Shown: positions 24,794-38,129 of the stretch, piece after piece
How the letters are laid out: each line of letters starts with the position of its first letter
Position numbering within the stretch: position 1 is the first letter of the stretch
Assembly: GCF_050948215.1 (NCBI RefSeq)
Contig: NC_135157.1
Location: 7,998,001-8,062,000, forward strand
DNA length: 64,000 nucleotides
Source: Halictus rubicundus
Lineage: Eukaryota > Arthropoda > Insecta > Hymenoptera > Halictidae
Direction of reading: 5' to 3'
The notes under the pieces: generated by a model
Told to the model about the DNA's origin: nothing
Seen by the model: the letters and a program-made list of their open reading frames with translations, nothing else
Database searches by the model: none
Program-made: the position numbers and the translations under genes

Positions 24794-27700
24794 GAAAAAT
24801 CGATTCTAGAACCTTTTTAGAACTAAAATAAGAACCGTAGCGAAAACAGGAAATAATAATCGAAAATTTCGGTCCTTCGTGACAGTTATTCAGTGCAAAG
24901 GTTCCTCGCAACTGTTTCAGTCAGAATCGTTGCGTATAATAACAGTTCGAAACAGTTATTTTCGGGACCGTTTCAAGCCCCGATTTTCGTACGCCGATCG
25001 CGATTGGAACCTCTAAACGACACGACTTCCCTTTAGGCGAGCGTAGGATTCGTGGGGACTAAAGCTACTCTGAAAATTGTTATAGCCGGCTTTGCGGGTA
25101 GAAGGACTCGAGGTAGATCGATAATCATCATAGTTTGTACACTCTTATTACTCATATGTTGAGAGCTTGGAGCTATCGAAGTCGAGTGGACAGCTATTAC
25201 GATCGTCGAAGGTATCTCGGGTCCGTTTCTAGAAGCAAGCTATACATATAGTTCCTGATCAAGATGTAGGGAAATTGCGAAGATTTTTTCGGTGGCTATA
25301 CGGATTTTCAGAGATAGGAGAAATTTGAAAAGGAGCTCACCCAGGATCGTAAAGAATGTATAAACGTGCATTTTTAATTATTTTAAGCTGAACATCGGTG
25401 CCTCTGAAACAGGGTTTCGTATGAGACTACGTCCTGGATTATTTAAGCAGTTGATTTTGCGAGACCGCTGCATCCTATCTAGTAATTATGCGACTTGATT
25501 ATTGAGCTGGCCAGTTCAGTGTAATGATATATCGAAATAGTGAAACGAGCAGGACTGCAAAATTTAGTTTCAAGATCCCGACTTAAACAGAGTTGCCATT
25601 TGTCATCCTGCTGTCTTTGCTACGTCACTATATTTTTGTTTAAACCTTCACTGGGGATGTTGGGTCCATTTTGACTGAAGAACGTCCCATGGAAATTCTA
25701 AATTTTTTTTATCGAAAATTTTGTACCGAAAATGTGTACCGAAGGATTTAAATTTTTAAATGGTCCCTCAAATAGTCGAAGTGTTAATATGCAATTCAGT
25801 CTCTCTTATCGGAAACTTCTCCTCTTAAATTGAACTCGCTTCTCAAAAGTTTAACGTTATCGACGCACGGACTGGTCCGCGCTTATGTTCAGTAGTTAAT
25901 GCATCACCGTACTCCCACATTCATTATGTCCAGGGTGAGATAACTAATGGCACGAAAAAGCATGTACGCGAAGTGTCGACTCCCGAACACATTTCTTGCG
26001 CCATTAGCTTCGTATAATTTTTTTTTCACAACGTCGTGATCCTAATTGTGGAATGGAACGAAACGAATTGTTACATTATATTTCCTGTGTCCGTTCTACT
26101 ACACTGTCTCGTGATATTTTGAGGTTCGTAACCGTTTCTTCTTAGTCCGTTAGTTGTAAAATTATTTTTTTATATTACCTGTAACATTTAACTATCCGGT
26201 GACAGAGTAAAACAGACGATAATGTAATCAGAGAATACAGGGAGGGTGAGCCACGTAACTCGATCCAAGTTGGTCGCATCCTATAATTGGATCTTCGCGT
26301 TTCATAAAGTATTTTTCATTCGGAGCAGAAAAATATTCGTGGAAGGTCAGTTGTACTTTAATTTTTTGTATCTTGGTGGATACGTCAAAATAATTTCACA
26401 AAAGTGCAATGTGTAAAAATGATATGGCTTTGGTTAGACGGTTCAGGTTACGTCACAGTTTAAAAGCTCACTCTTCAGATTGAACTACTGCGTTTTTTCA
26501 CTTGAGTGTCGTTGCGCACAAAAATTGTTGTTCAAATGATGACGAGCTGCAGAGAACAGCGAAAACGAAGACACGAGAACGCACGAAATACGACGAGGAA
26601 ACATCTTCTAATAAAATGCGATTCTAATGTTTATAACATATTAAAAAGATCTTTCACTGTTTGTTCAAATCATTGGAAACAGTTTTGCAGACGTAAATAA
26701 TTTACATTGCCGATTAATATCCCGAGATATTGTGAAATTTAAATTTTTAGCTGAGGCTACTCGTTGGTCTGACCATGGTGGTCCGAATCTCCTTAATTTA
26801 ATATATCCACTGATACTATCAAACCAAGAACAAGTAACCAAATGTGAATAAAATTCCTCGATAAAATACGATGCAGACCATCGAGTAAAAAGTCGAAACA
26901 GTCATATAACATCCGCAGAATTGCACAATAAAAATTATCTGAGCATCGGCCTACGTTACGTTGGCAGCCATGGGACGAAATTCGCGGAGAATCCCCGAAG
27001 CGTCGTAATTTTCATGGTCTGCAATTGGTAATTACAAAATCACCGTTAAAATCGTTTCAATATCTCGGTGAACATTGGGTCCCGGAACATAATCGGTCGC
27101 AGTTACGTGTACGTGTCGTCGAACGGTATCATTACGCACGCTCGTGACCCACATCTGCCTAAGAGCCACGGGTGCGCCGGTCTTTACTTTGCTTTTATTT
27201 AATAAGGTGTACCTATATGTATTTAAATGCCATACTAATTACTGTAAATACCGCGAACAAACGTGTATCTATATCTATATATATTATATATATAAATATA
27301 AATATTCTATGTACTTAAAATTCGCCGACATTCGAATGCGAAGCAACCATCAACGAAACCATTCGCGTTGATCTCATCGGCTCTCTGCAAAAACAAAACA
27401 AAAAAAAAAGAAGAAGGGAAAGAAAAAGTTGTATCTCTAACGAATCACCAAGTAACCATTCGAACGTGGAAAAATCGTTCGAACAAGAAACGTTCTTCGA
27501 ATGATTTTTCCGATTCGAAACACGGCTGAAGTCTCGCGCCGCTTCCGTCGCTCGTTGTCAGTGACTGTTCCGATTACACCATGAGTTGATAAATGAAGAT
27601 GGATAGTTTCTAATCAACAAGACACTTGCTACGATAAGTACCGTTTCGATTGATCTAATAAAATGTTTATTACTTGAAAACAAATCGGCGAACCTTATTT

Positions 27701-30700
27701 ATTTTCACATCGACCAACCATCTTCTCCGGCTCGACCTACTTTTACCGAACACTTAACCCTTTGCGTGCGAGGGTTTTTTAAAATACTGAGAACATCTTC
27801 ACTACCGCCTTCGCAATATGGCTACCACGATCTCGTACGTTTCTAAATAAAACCAAATTAACTCTACAACTTAACGCTATTTCTACCACAGTTTTTTAAA
27901 TGGAGAATCACCCGCTTTTGTACCAGCAGGATCATCCTGTTTATTCAAAGAAGTAGAGTTATTACATAATTTTCCTTTAATGCATCTTTGAGGTCTCAAT
28001 CAATTTTTATTTAAAATTTTGAAAGGTGTCTTTCGACACCCTCGGTAGAAATAGTGTTAGAATTATAAAATATAGCGTGATATTATGGGACGTGTAACAA
28101 TTCTGTGATAAAATATAAAATATAACGTGTAATTATTCAGTGATAATATTTCTTTGCATACTTGATTAAAGACAAAATAAGTTATAACGCTAAAGGCTGT
28201 TACTGAGACGAACTCTGGTAGCAAGTGTGTTAAATAATGGGAAAAATAAATATGATCTGTTAATATGCACATGATTAAATTTATGAACCACATTCAGACG
28301 TTCAGCAACTGTATGAAAAATGGTAGGATATTGGCAGCAATCAACAGCGTTAGGACTGTAGTTTAGCATCAGGACGGCCACGGCTAAATATTGTTTTGGA
28401 AACGCATCATTTTGCGAGCACGGGACGCAAAAGAGAACAGAGCATCCGCCGTGGGGTGGCAAATGGTTTGGTTAAGACTCCGGGACAAAAATAAAATTTG
28501 CCGTGCAACAGCCGGAATGAAATCATTATATCCGGACAATGCGGTTTCCGCGGCTTTCCGACGGAAAAATTTGATAGACTTCAAACGAGTTACGCAATAC
28601 CAGCTTTCGACTTTTCTCGTCGGCCGCACGCGAGTACCCCGTGCATCCCGTCCGACAACCTTTCGCTCCGATGACTTTCGCAATCACATATTTCAGCCGT
28701 ATAATTGCCGGCAGTTCGTTATCTCCCCCTAGACACGAAAGGAACGATGGAAACAAAAATCGTTGCGCTCGGGACAACTCGACTGAAACGTCAGCGTCGG
28801 TGAAATTCACTTCCTTTACCGCCATCCTGTTTCATTTTTGCATTATCGAAAGCCCGAGTTTATGCGTTTGTTAACGACGCCGAGTTTGTCGCGCAAATAG
28901 CACCATTTTTTATCTTATCGTTGAGTAAATATCTTCAGTGGAAGTATAAAGTGCTTTAATACCAGAATTTACAAAAGAAATGTTGTTTGTTTTCCAGCTA
29001 TCAGTTAAAAGTTGTACGAACTTAAACATTTCTCGATTTGAAAATTAATTATGTTTACCCTGATTCACCATTTAGCATCAATAGTTCGGGTACTTACTTT
29101 CGCATTGACTTTAAAATATTTTCTATGCTCTCGCTAACAAGTGCATAAACTCCATTTCCTTGGATAATAGTAAAATTTGCATTCGAGGCACAAGAGGATG
29201 CACTGGAACGCCGAAGTCCAGCGATTACAATGTTATCGAACAACGCGGAAAACACCGAGTATTAATAGAAGGGTTAACGGTTGATTGCGGGGGAGAATTC
29301 GGCCGGTTAGCAGATGAATTAACGATAAATCTTTGCAGGCTGGGCGGAAAAGTGGAAGAAGGTAGCGTACAGTGGAGGAACATGAAGGACAAGGGGAAGA
29401 AAGGCGGGAGGGGTTGGAGGGGTTGGTCGGAGGAGCATGAGAGAGAGCAAAAGAGCTCGGAACCGCGTTGATCACGTAACCGCGGGAATAAGGGATAAAG
29501 CGCACAAACGTCATTGCCTCGGGCCCCGTTTCCATGGTTACCGTGAACTCAATATCCGCGAAGCCTGGGGCTAGCATAGGCCGCGGGCTGTCATCCCTCG
29601 AACCTGCCGAGCGGATCGTCGGCCGCTCCGATTCCGTCCTTCTCTCTCCACCCCCACCCCTCTCCCTCTTTTTGCTCTACACTTCTATATTCTTTCTCTC
29701 TTTATCTTTTCTACTTTTCTACCTTATTGTTTCCGTCATATTCTTTATGACCGCCTCTTTCCACCAGCAACCCTCCGCGCTTCTTCCTCGGGATCATTCT
29801 ATCTCGTCGTTTTCCTGCTTCTCTTCTATCGCGCCGATGCGTGCCGAACTACCGAACGCAGCTGCATGACACTCTCTGACAATTTACCTTTAGCCCTTGT
29901 GTCAATAACCAGGTACCCATTGTCAGTCGCCTTTCAAAATTTCTTTAATATTTCTCTGGGCAAAATTATTGATTTTTACGTTCTTGACAGATTAAGGCAT
30001 GAATTATTGAATTCTACGAAAATTTTGGTTATTGACGTAAGGGTTAAGGGGGTTTTCTGGCTTTCCATTTGCAAAAAATCGGTTTTCTTCTTTTTGTATC
30101 CTGTTTAAGTAGAACTGTTGAACGCGTGTGCAAAAGGATTTGCTCGAATTCGCGTTTGAAAAATGCGATCAACTAGTTGAAAAATTCTCGTTGGAACGTC
30201 CTTAAATTTTTCTACGTTTCATTTCGCGTGATGCTTTCCTTCTTTTTGAAGTTCAAGCTAAAGTTACTTAAGATATGAAGTGGTTCCATTTAGTTTAAAA
30301 AATCGCCGGGATCTTCCTCGCTACCCTTTCGTGGCATCTTCAAGGGTCAGCGTTTCCAATACTTATTCAGTACGGAAGACATTGGCACACAGCTAAAAAG
30401 TAATTTCTTTCGATGCAACCTGTTTGTTCAAAATATGTGATTTATTATATCCACCCTGAGATAGTACTATTTATTTAAAAAATCGCCAGGAATCACCTTG
30501 CTACCCTTTCATGGCACAGGACGACCATCCCTTCGCCTGTTCTCAGTTCCCAGTTCTTCTTCTATCCTTTCTCTCGTACATTCGTCCCTGAAACCACCTC
30601 TCCCTCTACACTCTTCCTCCTTCCTCCCTATTGCAGATTTTACTACACGACTCTCAGCGCGTTCTCCATCTCCGTCGAGCGCTGGCTTGATTATATTCCA

Positions 30701-33321
30701 TTTCTGGATCACCCCGGGGCCACCTCGGTCCCAGGTCCTTCAATACACGACACGAGGCGAAGTAGCCTTTGGCGTCAACAACGAAGACGGGCTTGAAATT
30801 CGAGGATATCACCGTCACGCTACTATTGTCTACGCGAACACTCGACCGGCGAAATTTCTTTGAGGCACCATCCACCTTTGTGCCCACGCTACACGGGGGT
30901 TATTAAAATTGAAACGTATGAGACGATTATGGAACCTGTGAAATGATCCGTGAAACCTCCGCATCGGATTTGCCGTCTTTCAATTCGTTTTTCTCTAAAA
31001 CAGTACCAAATAACAAAAAAAATTTGTTTGCAGAAACTATATACATGCATTTTCTACGGGAGTAAACATACAGTCTTGTTACACTCGTTTTTCCAAGACA
31101 ACTCTACTTGAACGTTAATGTTTTGTTACAGTTGCAAGAAAATGAGATAATGAATATAATAAAACGATTAAATTTACAACAACAAAAAAGTAATATCTCG
31201 TCTTCGTTAAACTAAAATTTGTCTAAAGAATAATTTGAAGTTCTTCATAAACCTTTGTTTTTCGATATTAATCATTAAATTATCCGTGAAATTTACTGCT
31301 GCATTGAACTTGTATGTATGATAATGGGATCTAAGTAACCATAAATTGTATCTCACATTTCTGCATTTTTTTCTACGCTTGACTACTCAAGTGGACAATT
31401 CAGAATATTCTTATTCGAGGAAAATGAATAAACTCGTCAATCCATTTTACTTTACCGTGAATTTTTATACTTTACCGTAGTACTTTACCGTAGTAATGTA
31501 AATATTGCAGTCAAGTTTAGTGCAGTAGTATTTTTGCTAGGTGAATTTTATTCGTCTTTATGACGCCAGTCCGGTGTTTGTAATCGAAAAATCACTTGGT
31601 TAACGGGTTCAATTGGGTATTACAGTTGCCACGTGGAGAATCAAGCTCAGACGATATGCAATCAGAGTGATATCGCTCAAAGTACTTGCATTACGTAATC
31701 CATTTTATGAACAACTTCCGCTTTACATACTCCATCTGTTTCTTTGCTGTATTGAAAACTGAAAAATATATTACTTCTTTAAATTAAACTCAGAAAACAA
31801 ATATCAGATTTCATCAAAAATATCAAAGCAGACGTTGCAAAAAAATGTGTACAGACTAGAAAATTCATATCACAAGTTTTTATATTACTATATAAAATAT
31901 GTATATCTTATATATAGTATAAGAAAAAATAAATTAAAAACTTAGACCTATGGAAAACTTTTGCCTATGGAAATCACGTCTTTGGGAGTCGATATTCAAA
32001 TTTCTAATCTGGTCTAAATGAAATTTTGTTCAATACTTTCTAATTAAAAAGAATAATGACGAAACTGAAGCAGATAAAAATGAATTTACAGTTCTATGTG
32101 TTTTCTATCGTGAAAATAACGGATGCAAAAGAAAGCGATAGGGAATAATGTTTACAAAGATATCGTTTACTTTCATCACTTTTATCGTTTAATTTTGTGG
32201 ATACACTACCTTGCCCGACACTTTGTGGGCAGGATAGCATCGCGACGATGGTTACGCCTAACGTAGAAATAGATAGGAATAGAACGAACAAAAAAACATG
32301 GTCGTTACCAACAAAAATTAATGGATGCGAGTTGGTGTCGCACGTCTCGAACGAAATGAAGAACACAAAAAGCCTAAGAATTAGACAATTATAAAAAAAA
32401 AGATTCGAGCTATTCTTTGGTGTATCTTATTCTTCTGTTTTATTATCTTTCGGTTACGGCTTATCCGATTACAATTTGTAAAAATATCATACTGTACCAA
32501 AACTGCTATGTACCATTAGTTTTTTCTTGTTGATTTTTTTTCCATTTCTTTACACATTCCTCTATTTTATATTTATATTAATAATCCCACCTAGTGGCAG
32601 TAAGGAGGTTTATCATAAATCTAACTCGCGCGTCTCGATTTGCCTTCTCTCGTTCGAGTTCTCGTAGAAAAAAAAAAGAAAAAGGACCGATGACCGTTGT
32701 TCGATCGTGTCATCATCGTCGTCGACATTATCATCGCGAAGAGGAACACGCAGCTAAGTAAAAAATTTTTTCTTTTCGTACATGTGAAGTGCGCGGGCAA
32801 TGAGTATGGTACAAGTAATGGTATGTGCGCCTTTCGGACGATGAAATTATACACGGCTACTAAAAAAAGGAAAAGAAAATCTGAATGGTATTTACAATTT
32901 GCTCGAATAATTTTTGCTTCAACGATCCGCGCTTACAATATTCTCTTTTCCATTTCTCTCTATCCTTCTTTCTCTTTCAGGCTCACGTTCTAATTTCAAG
33001 GAAAAAGAAAGGGACTTATCGTATCAATCGCGTTTATATAAAAAGGCAATCGCTCCTCTCGGTGCACGCTATAACAAATAGAATCCTAGCTGAGATCAAT
33101 ATTGCAAATATACCCTCGCATCTATTAAATAATTCCCATTTCCTTTTGTACTGACTCGTCACGCAATTAATCGACGCTAAGACGCTTATTCAATGATAAT
33201 AAGTTCAGTACAACTTAATAATTTTTTGTTTCTTTTCTTTTCTTTCTTTTTTTTTTTTTGTTTTACATATTCATCAGTCTTGTGCGCGTATTATAACTCT
33301 TTCTTTCCTCCTTTTAGTTTT

Positions 33322-33326
<5 letters not shown>

Positions 33327-33357
<31 letters not shown>
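33327..33357. repeat. (CT)n microsatellite
   Basis: About fifteen CT dinucleotides, following a T-rich run at 33,232-33,260 (TTTCTTTTCTTTTCTTTC-like). It probably falls in or beyond the 3' UTR of the minus-strand Taf4 gene. Confidence 0.9.
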
Positions 33358-33358
<1 letters not shown>

Positions 33359-34449
33359 AATTAAATAATGAACCGTTGAAGCAGTTACGTTTCACCGTAA
33401 TTTGTAACTGAAATGTTACATTGTAGACTCGCTCCTCTCTTTAACTTTTTTCTTTCTCTCGCTCTCGCACTCGGTCTCTCGCACGCTCGCTCTCGCTCTT
33501 TTAATATATTTACATCAGAAGACTCACAGGTGTACGTGCCCTGTGCAATAAGTAATCGTGAACGCCGGTCAGGAAATTCATTTGAAATCGTGCTCTCCTG
33601 CGAACGTGGAAGCACGACGAAAAAATTCGATCTGTGTGAACGGATGGTTAATCCAGATTACCACTGACAACACGCATTTCTCTCGGAAACTCTCGTCTTC
33701 TACCGTTCCCTATTTCTCATTACAATCGGTTAATGTGATGTGACCCGTCATATTTTCCAGCTGTCTGCCGAGCAAAAATAAATGGCCGTAACTCGTTCTG
33801 GAATCGTTTCTGGAACTTCGTTCGAACCACAACGGTGGTGTTTTAATAGAAAAAGTTTTTTTTTCTCGTTTTTCTTTTTTCTTTTTGCATTGTCTCTCAA
33901 CGGTTATTTATATTACAGACTATAAAAAAACGTTCGGTAATTCGTGACTTCTCCCGTTATCGAATTTGAATGATGTTCGTATGGAAAATCGCGTGGAAAA
34001 TGAACGCACGGGGCCATAATTCCTAGGTAAGAAACAGAAGCTGTTACAATCAAGATCGTCTGAACTGTCTAATGATGCCTACTAAAGAGAAACTGAAAGT
34101 CTAGACGCAATAACTGATACATTTACGCATACCTCAGTTATTTTGATATTTTCTATAAATCAGTATCTTTGTCGCATCAACAGGTATATACACGTTTGGT
34201 TGTATATGTATTGCGATTCGTTTTCTTTTGCAACGAAAAAGCTCTCTGTTGGGCACGTGTTATTTGAGACGCTCATTTAACGAGCAGATTAGGAAAGATC
34301 GTTATCTTCTTTTCATTTTGAATTATTACTCTGTACGATAATAGGCACCCACGTACATCTGCAGCAAATTCTTTTACACTTATAAATCAGGTACACGCTT
34401 TGAATTCTCATCTTTTTTTCCCTTTCTTCTTCGTCTCTCAATCCGATTA

Positions 34450-34571
34450 TTTATATATATATACATAAGTGTGGGTGTATATATATAAATAATTTTGTAC
34501 ATATATATATGTATGTATATACACATATGCATATATAATATATATATATTCAATACATATACACACATATA

Positions 34572-34620
<49 letters not shown>
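34450..34620. repeat. (TA)n / (CATA)n microsatellite block
   Basis: 170 bases of nearly pure TA, TACA and TATG repeats, ending in about 20 consecutive AT dinucleotides at 34,578-34,620. The open frames through it (Tyr-Ile repeats) are artefacts. Confidence 0.95.
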
Positions 34621-34623
<3 letters not shown>

Positions 34624-35568
34624 AAGCACACTTTTCTTTGAATAATCATACAGTAAAGAACTGCACCAATTTCGACGAGGAAATATAAATAATTAAATTA
34701 ACATCGATCGAAAAAATATCCGTAATTCTGTACTTTTGTAAATATTTCTTTAATAAAAAACGTAACAGCTAATTCTTTTATAAACACTGAAAATGTAGAT
34801 TACAACATAATATACTGATAACAATTCCATCATATGGTGGAGAGTAGCTATATTTTGTTGTACCAACATTGAAATTATCACTATTTAGTAGTATTTTTTT
34901 TTCTTTAATGTGTAAGGTATTGTACAAATTATTCCATACTTTTTGGACAGTGTGCTCTCACAGTATATTAATTACAATACAATTTGCAAAAATACGATTT
35001 TACTATGATAACAAAACCTGCACTCCTTTACACTAGCGCTACAGTGTCCAAAAGTATAGGTCAAGTGTTACAATGCAGCGGGCATATACATAAATGACAA
35101 TGTACAACGCATTCATCCGGCGTACCATGCACACGCACACACACCATATAACAATATTTATATATGGTCACACAACATCCTTGCCATAATGAGACTACCC
35201 AAAGACTGAACATCAGGCATATGTGCTCATACACATTGCTTTCTTCTTATCTTCAATGATGTAGTTTTTTTTCGTGTTGAAAAATAAAGAACAATCTATT
35301 TATATTACATTTAAAAAACTTTCAGTCATTTACAGTAGGGAAGCTTATCGACATGGTAGAAATAATCTTATTCTGAATGTATGTGGAATCCCGACGTGAT
35401 TCGCAATGAACTTCATTGTATGCAACTTATGAAACACTGTACAAAGCAACGTACACCGACGTCGCATGATCCATCAAGGTCCATTGAGGCCAGCTCACAC
35501 GAGACCATCATGCATGTAGGGCGCCAGATATCGGGCGGGTCACTGAAGTTCCTGCCCTTCACAGAACA

Positions 35569-35847
35569 TCACTTCAAATACGATTTATACAACGTTGTGC
35601 TCCTACACGTTTCTTTCTCTTGTTCAAGAAGGAACAATAAGTCTCTGAAGTTCACCCTCTTCAACCGTGGTCTCATCGGCATTTGCCTATTAATACCGGT
35701 CGACGATGTGTTCAAACCGGAATTACTTCCCGGACTACTGGCCGACCCTCCTACATCGAGTTTAGGCTTTTTACGTGGACCGATCGCTTGTAAAGCTGTT
35801 AAGTTTGCTTCTCTTTGCCTTAATTCTTCCATCTCGGCGCGTTGCAT
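35569..35847 (-). CDS. Taf4: TAF4, coding exon 10 (C-terminal end)
   Basis: Last exon, residues 869-960. It begins MQRAEMEELRQREANLTALQ, continues AIGPRKKPKLD, and ends RPRLKRVNFRDLLFLLEQEK and STTLYKSYLK, the highly conserved TAF4 C-terminus (human: IKRVNLRDLIF-type). This part belongs to the conserved C-terminal domain that stabilises the TAF4-TAF12 pair and TFIID. The acceptor is TTGTTGTAG on the minus strand, phase 0. Confidence 0.96.
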   Translation of the reverse strand: MQRAEMEELRQREANLTALQAIGPRKKPKLDVGGSASSPGSNSGLNTSSTGINRQMPMRPRLKRVNFRDLLFLLEQEKETCRSTTLYKSYLK

Positions 35848-36089
35848 CTACAACAAAATCGTTGCGATAAATCTACCTCTTTACAACAGAACGTTCGTCG
35901 ATCTACTAGAGGTGTGTGAGAACATTTTGGCATTTTGGGATTCCCGGAAATATTCGAGAACCCTAGTATGCTCGAGGATAATCTCGATATATTCGAGAGA
36001 CCGTCCTGATGCCGAAATTCTCGTTCCGTCCAGACCCGACATTTTCGGGTTCTCGTACACCTCTACGATCTATCGATCTGGACAAATAC
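35848..36089 (-). repeat. Taf4 intron 9, containing an interspersed TTCGAGAA-rich repeat
   Basis: A 242-bp intron. About 35,935-36,055 is a block with ATATTCGAGAACCC, CCGAAATTCTCGT and GACCCGACATTTTCGGG, closely related to a block at about 43,395-43,510 (ATATTCGAGAACCCGTGC, AAAATTCTCGTCCCGTCC, CCCGAAATTTTTAAG). Two dispersed copies suggest a mobile or spreading repeat; the class is unknown. Confidence 0.5.
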
Positions 36090-36272
36090 CTCTTTAGCTT
36101 TCGCCTTGAGTTTAGCTTGCTCCGGATCCTCCGTTTTTGCGCGACTTTTAGCCGCGCGTAAGAGTAACTCCCTTTCTTGTTCCTCGTGTCTCCTACGTTC
36201 AACTTTGTCTAAGTCTTCCAAGAATTTTAACTGTGCCCTGACATCCTGCGTTACTTCATAACGCGGATCCAC
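36090..36272 (-). CDS. Taf4: TAF4, coding exon 9
   Basis: Residues 808-868: VDPRYEVTQDVRAQLKFLED, then LDKVERRRHEEQERELLLRA and a Lys/Ala-rich helix. This charged helical segment of TAF4 lies between the histone-fold part and the C-terminal conserved block. Phase 0 at both ends (GTTTGTAG|GTG; AAAGAG|GTATTT). Confidence 0.96.
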
Positions 36273-36581
36273 CTACAAACAACATCATTCGTTTTACAGA
36301 AACGTAACATGGTCTCGCACAATATAAAAAATATTGCTGATGATTAGACTGTAGATATTTATCCAAATGAACAGATTCAGGGATAGATTTATAGAACCTG
36401 AAGATAAATAAAACGTTGTTCCCTACGTTGTTAGTTTTCGGTAAATTAAAAATAACGTAAAGCTGCATGAAGCTCTATGGAATCTTGTATTGTATTAATT
36501 CGCTGAGATTTGTTCTGAGATATAAATGCATAAAGATCCACAGTCTGTTCAGTCTGCTTTAAATCAATTTTAAAAGTTCAC

Positions 36582-36712
36582 CTTTATCAAATCTATCCTG
36601 TGTTCCGCTATTACTGCTAATTTTTCTACTAAATTCTTTAACCTTTCTTGTGCAGCGTGTGAAATTAACGCCGCAACTTCTTGATTAGGTTCCTCTAACC
36701 CATAATTAGAAA
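36582..36712 (-). CDS. Taf4: TAF4, coding exon 8
   Basis: Residues 764-807: SNYGLEEPNQEVAALISHAA, QERLKNLVEKLAVIAEHRID. This is the TAF4 histone-fold/CCTD helix (human: ISHATQERL-type, VIAEHR), which pairs with TAF12. Splice acceptor TTTTGTAG, first two bases completing the Val codon opened by exon 7; donor AAG|GTGAAC. Confidence 0.96.
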
Positions 36713-36795
36713 CTACAAAATAAGCATATGGTTTAAACATGATGCTCGTACGACATATCGTGTACTTAAGTGGAAATTCGCTATTGAACAATTAC

Positions 36796-36962
36796 CAATT
36801 TGTTTAATTCTTTGCTGTAATGGTGTCATATGTAAAAATACTTCATCTTTACAGGATCTTATTTGCGTTCCAACGAATTCTGTAGACCCGAGAATCCTTT
36901 GAGATTCCTCTGCGAGATTAACACCACCCATAGCCGCCACATCGTTGATATCGTCGTCTCCC
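36796..36962 (-). CDS. Taf4: TAF4, coding exon 7
   Basis: Residues 708-763: GDDDINDVAAMGGVNLAEES, QRILGSTEFVGTQIRSCKDE, VFLHMTPLQQRIKQI. DINDVAAMGGVNLAEE is a signature of metazoan TAF4 at the start of the H2A-like histone fold. Acceptor GGTAACAG; the first G completes the Thr codon AC|G of exon 6. Donor ATTG|GTAATT, phase 1. Confidence 0.97.
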
Positions 36963-37037
36963 CTGTTACCAAATGTTTCGTTTTAATTTTCGAAACCAAT
37001 CACTGTGTATGGCTGTGGCGCGACAGAAGATACTCAC

Positions 37038-37300
37038 GTGTATCCTGCAGATGAAAATGTCTTTTTCTCTTTCTCCTTAGTAGTTGGCTTTGGAATAAAA
37101 GAAGGCACTACGGCTTTATTAACAGTAGTGGTTGTGTTAACTGTTTTGCCTTGTGTTGTAGTTGTAATGGTTTTAACAACTGTTGTGGTAACAGGTGGTT
37201 TTTGGACTGTGGGGGCAGTAGGTCGGATTCCGCTTACCGCTACTGTTGACTTCACGGTATACGCTGCAGGGCTACGAACTACTGTTGTGACAGGTCGTAT
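37038..37300 (-). CDS. Taf4: TAF4, coding exon 6
   Basis: Residues 621-708, a Thr/Val/Pro-rich linker (VTTVVRSPAAYTVKSTVAVS; QKPPVTTTVVKTITTTTQGK) ending KEKEKKTFSSAGYT. Low sequence complexity is typical of the TAF4 linker between the TAFH and histone-fold domains. Donor ATACAC|GTGAGT leaves two bases, matched by exon 7. Confidence 0.9.
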
Positions 37301-37399
37301 CTAAAAACACGTGCTATCTTTTATGACTTGCCGCAGAAGCAATACAGGAAAAGGGAAGACACCGCACATTGTTTCCCTAGCATTAATTGCGAGCACGAA

Positions 37400-37850
37400 G
37401 ACTATCAGTCGCTAACTTCTGTAAGTGTCAATGTATTTACAGCGGGGACTTCCATCGAAATGTAAAATACCGGTGTTACACCAGTATTTTTCGGTTGCAC
37501 CTTCGAAACCCTTATAGAAACCGAAATACGAAAATACCGGTATTAATTCAGCAAATATCAAAATCAGAGTAATTACCAGCACGTTTATGATGACATATGT
37601 GTACCATATTTGCAAGTGGAAAAGAATCTTATGGCTTCGAGAAACGAAACGTTGTATCCTTTCTTGCGGCCACAGCTACGCTACGATTTAGAGGCAAAAG
37701 GAAAACCGAAAAAAATACCGATATTTATTTCGGTTTCGGTAATCATTCATCTCGGTATTGTAACGATTGCGGTATAGCGTTATTAGTGCAATACCGGTAT
37801 CAAAATCATACCGATTTTAAGCCCCCGATTTACATTAGCCGTTGAAAACG
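37400..37850. repeat. ACCGGTAT-rich inverted repeat in Taf4 intron 5
   Basis: The intron contains many ATACCGGTAT-like palindromes and CCGAAATAC / GTATTTCGG words (37,468-37,545 and 37,705-37,815), arranged partly as inverted copies. This looks like the remains of a small DNA transposon, class not determined. It has no coding content. Confidence 0.45.
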
Positions 37851-38129
37851 CCCTTTGTTCTACTCTATTACTTAGCAGGAATGGATATGATGTCGATATT
37901 TTAATATTTTTTAAAATGTTTCGAATAAAGATTGTATTGAATAAAAACAGTAACCATTCTTTTTAAACAGTATATCATGGAGAATTTTAAAATCCATTCT
38001 GTTTTTTAGATAGAACAAATTATTACACTACTATATACATAATACTTTTCGTACATCTCCATAAACAGTGGCGGTACTATACATTATGAACGTTATTTTA
38101 CAAGGATCGTTAAAATTGATGTATCTTAC

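Larger units (their letters stand above)
23420..35568. other. Intergenic region between KCTD and Taf4
   Basis: About 12 kb without a recognised gene; the left edge must include the KCTD 3' UTR and the right edge the Taf4 3' UTR. Besides the elements listed separately, I see a truncated TTAACCCTTTGC end at 27,754, a duplicated segment with AAAAATCGCC and GCTACCCTTTC at about 30,296 and 30,478, purine-rich DNA at 29,340-29,470, pyrimidine-rich DNA at 29,630-29,720 and 30,530-30,640, and microsatellites at 27,270-27,305, 33,327-33,357 and 34,450-34,620. Confidence 0.6.

Noticed and set aside
35381..36097. A 238-codon plus-strand open frame
   Set aside because: It runs antisense to Taf4 exon 10 and through intron 9; the minus strand gives the clearly conserved TAF4 C-terminus, so this frame is a shadow.
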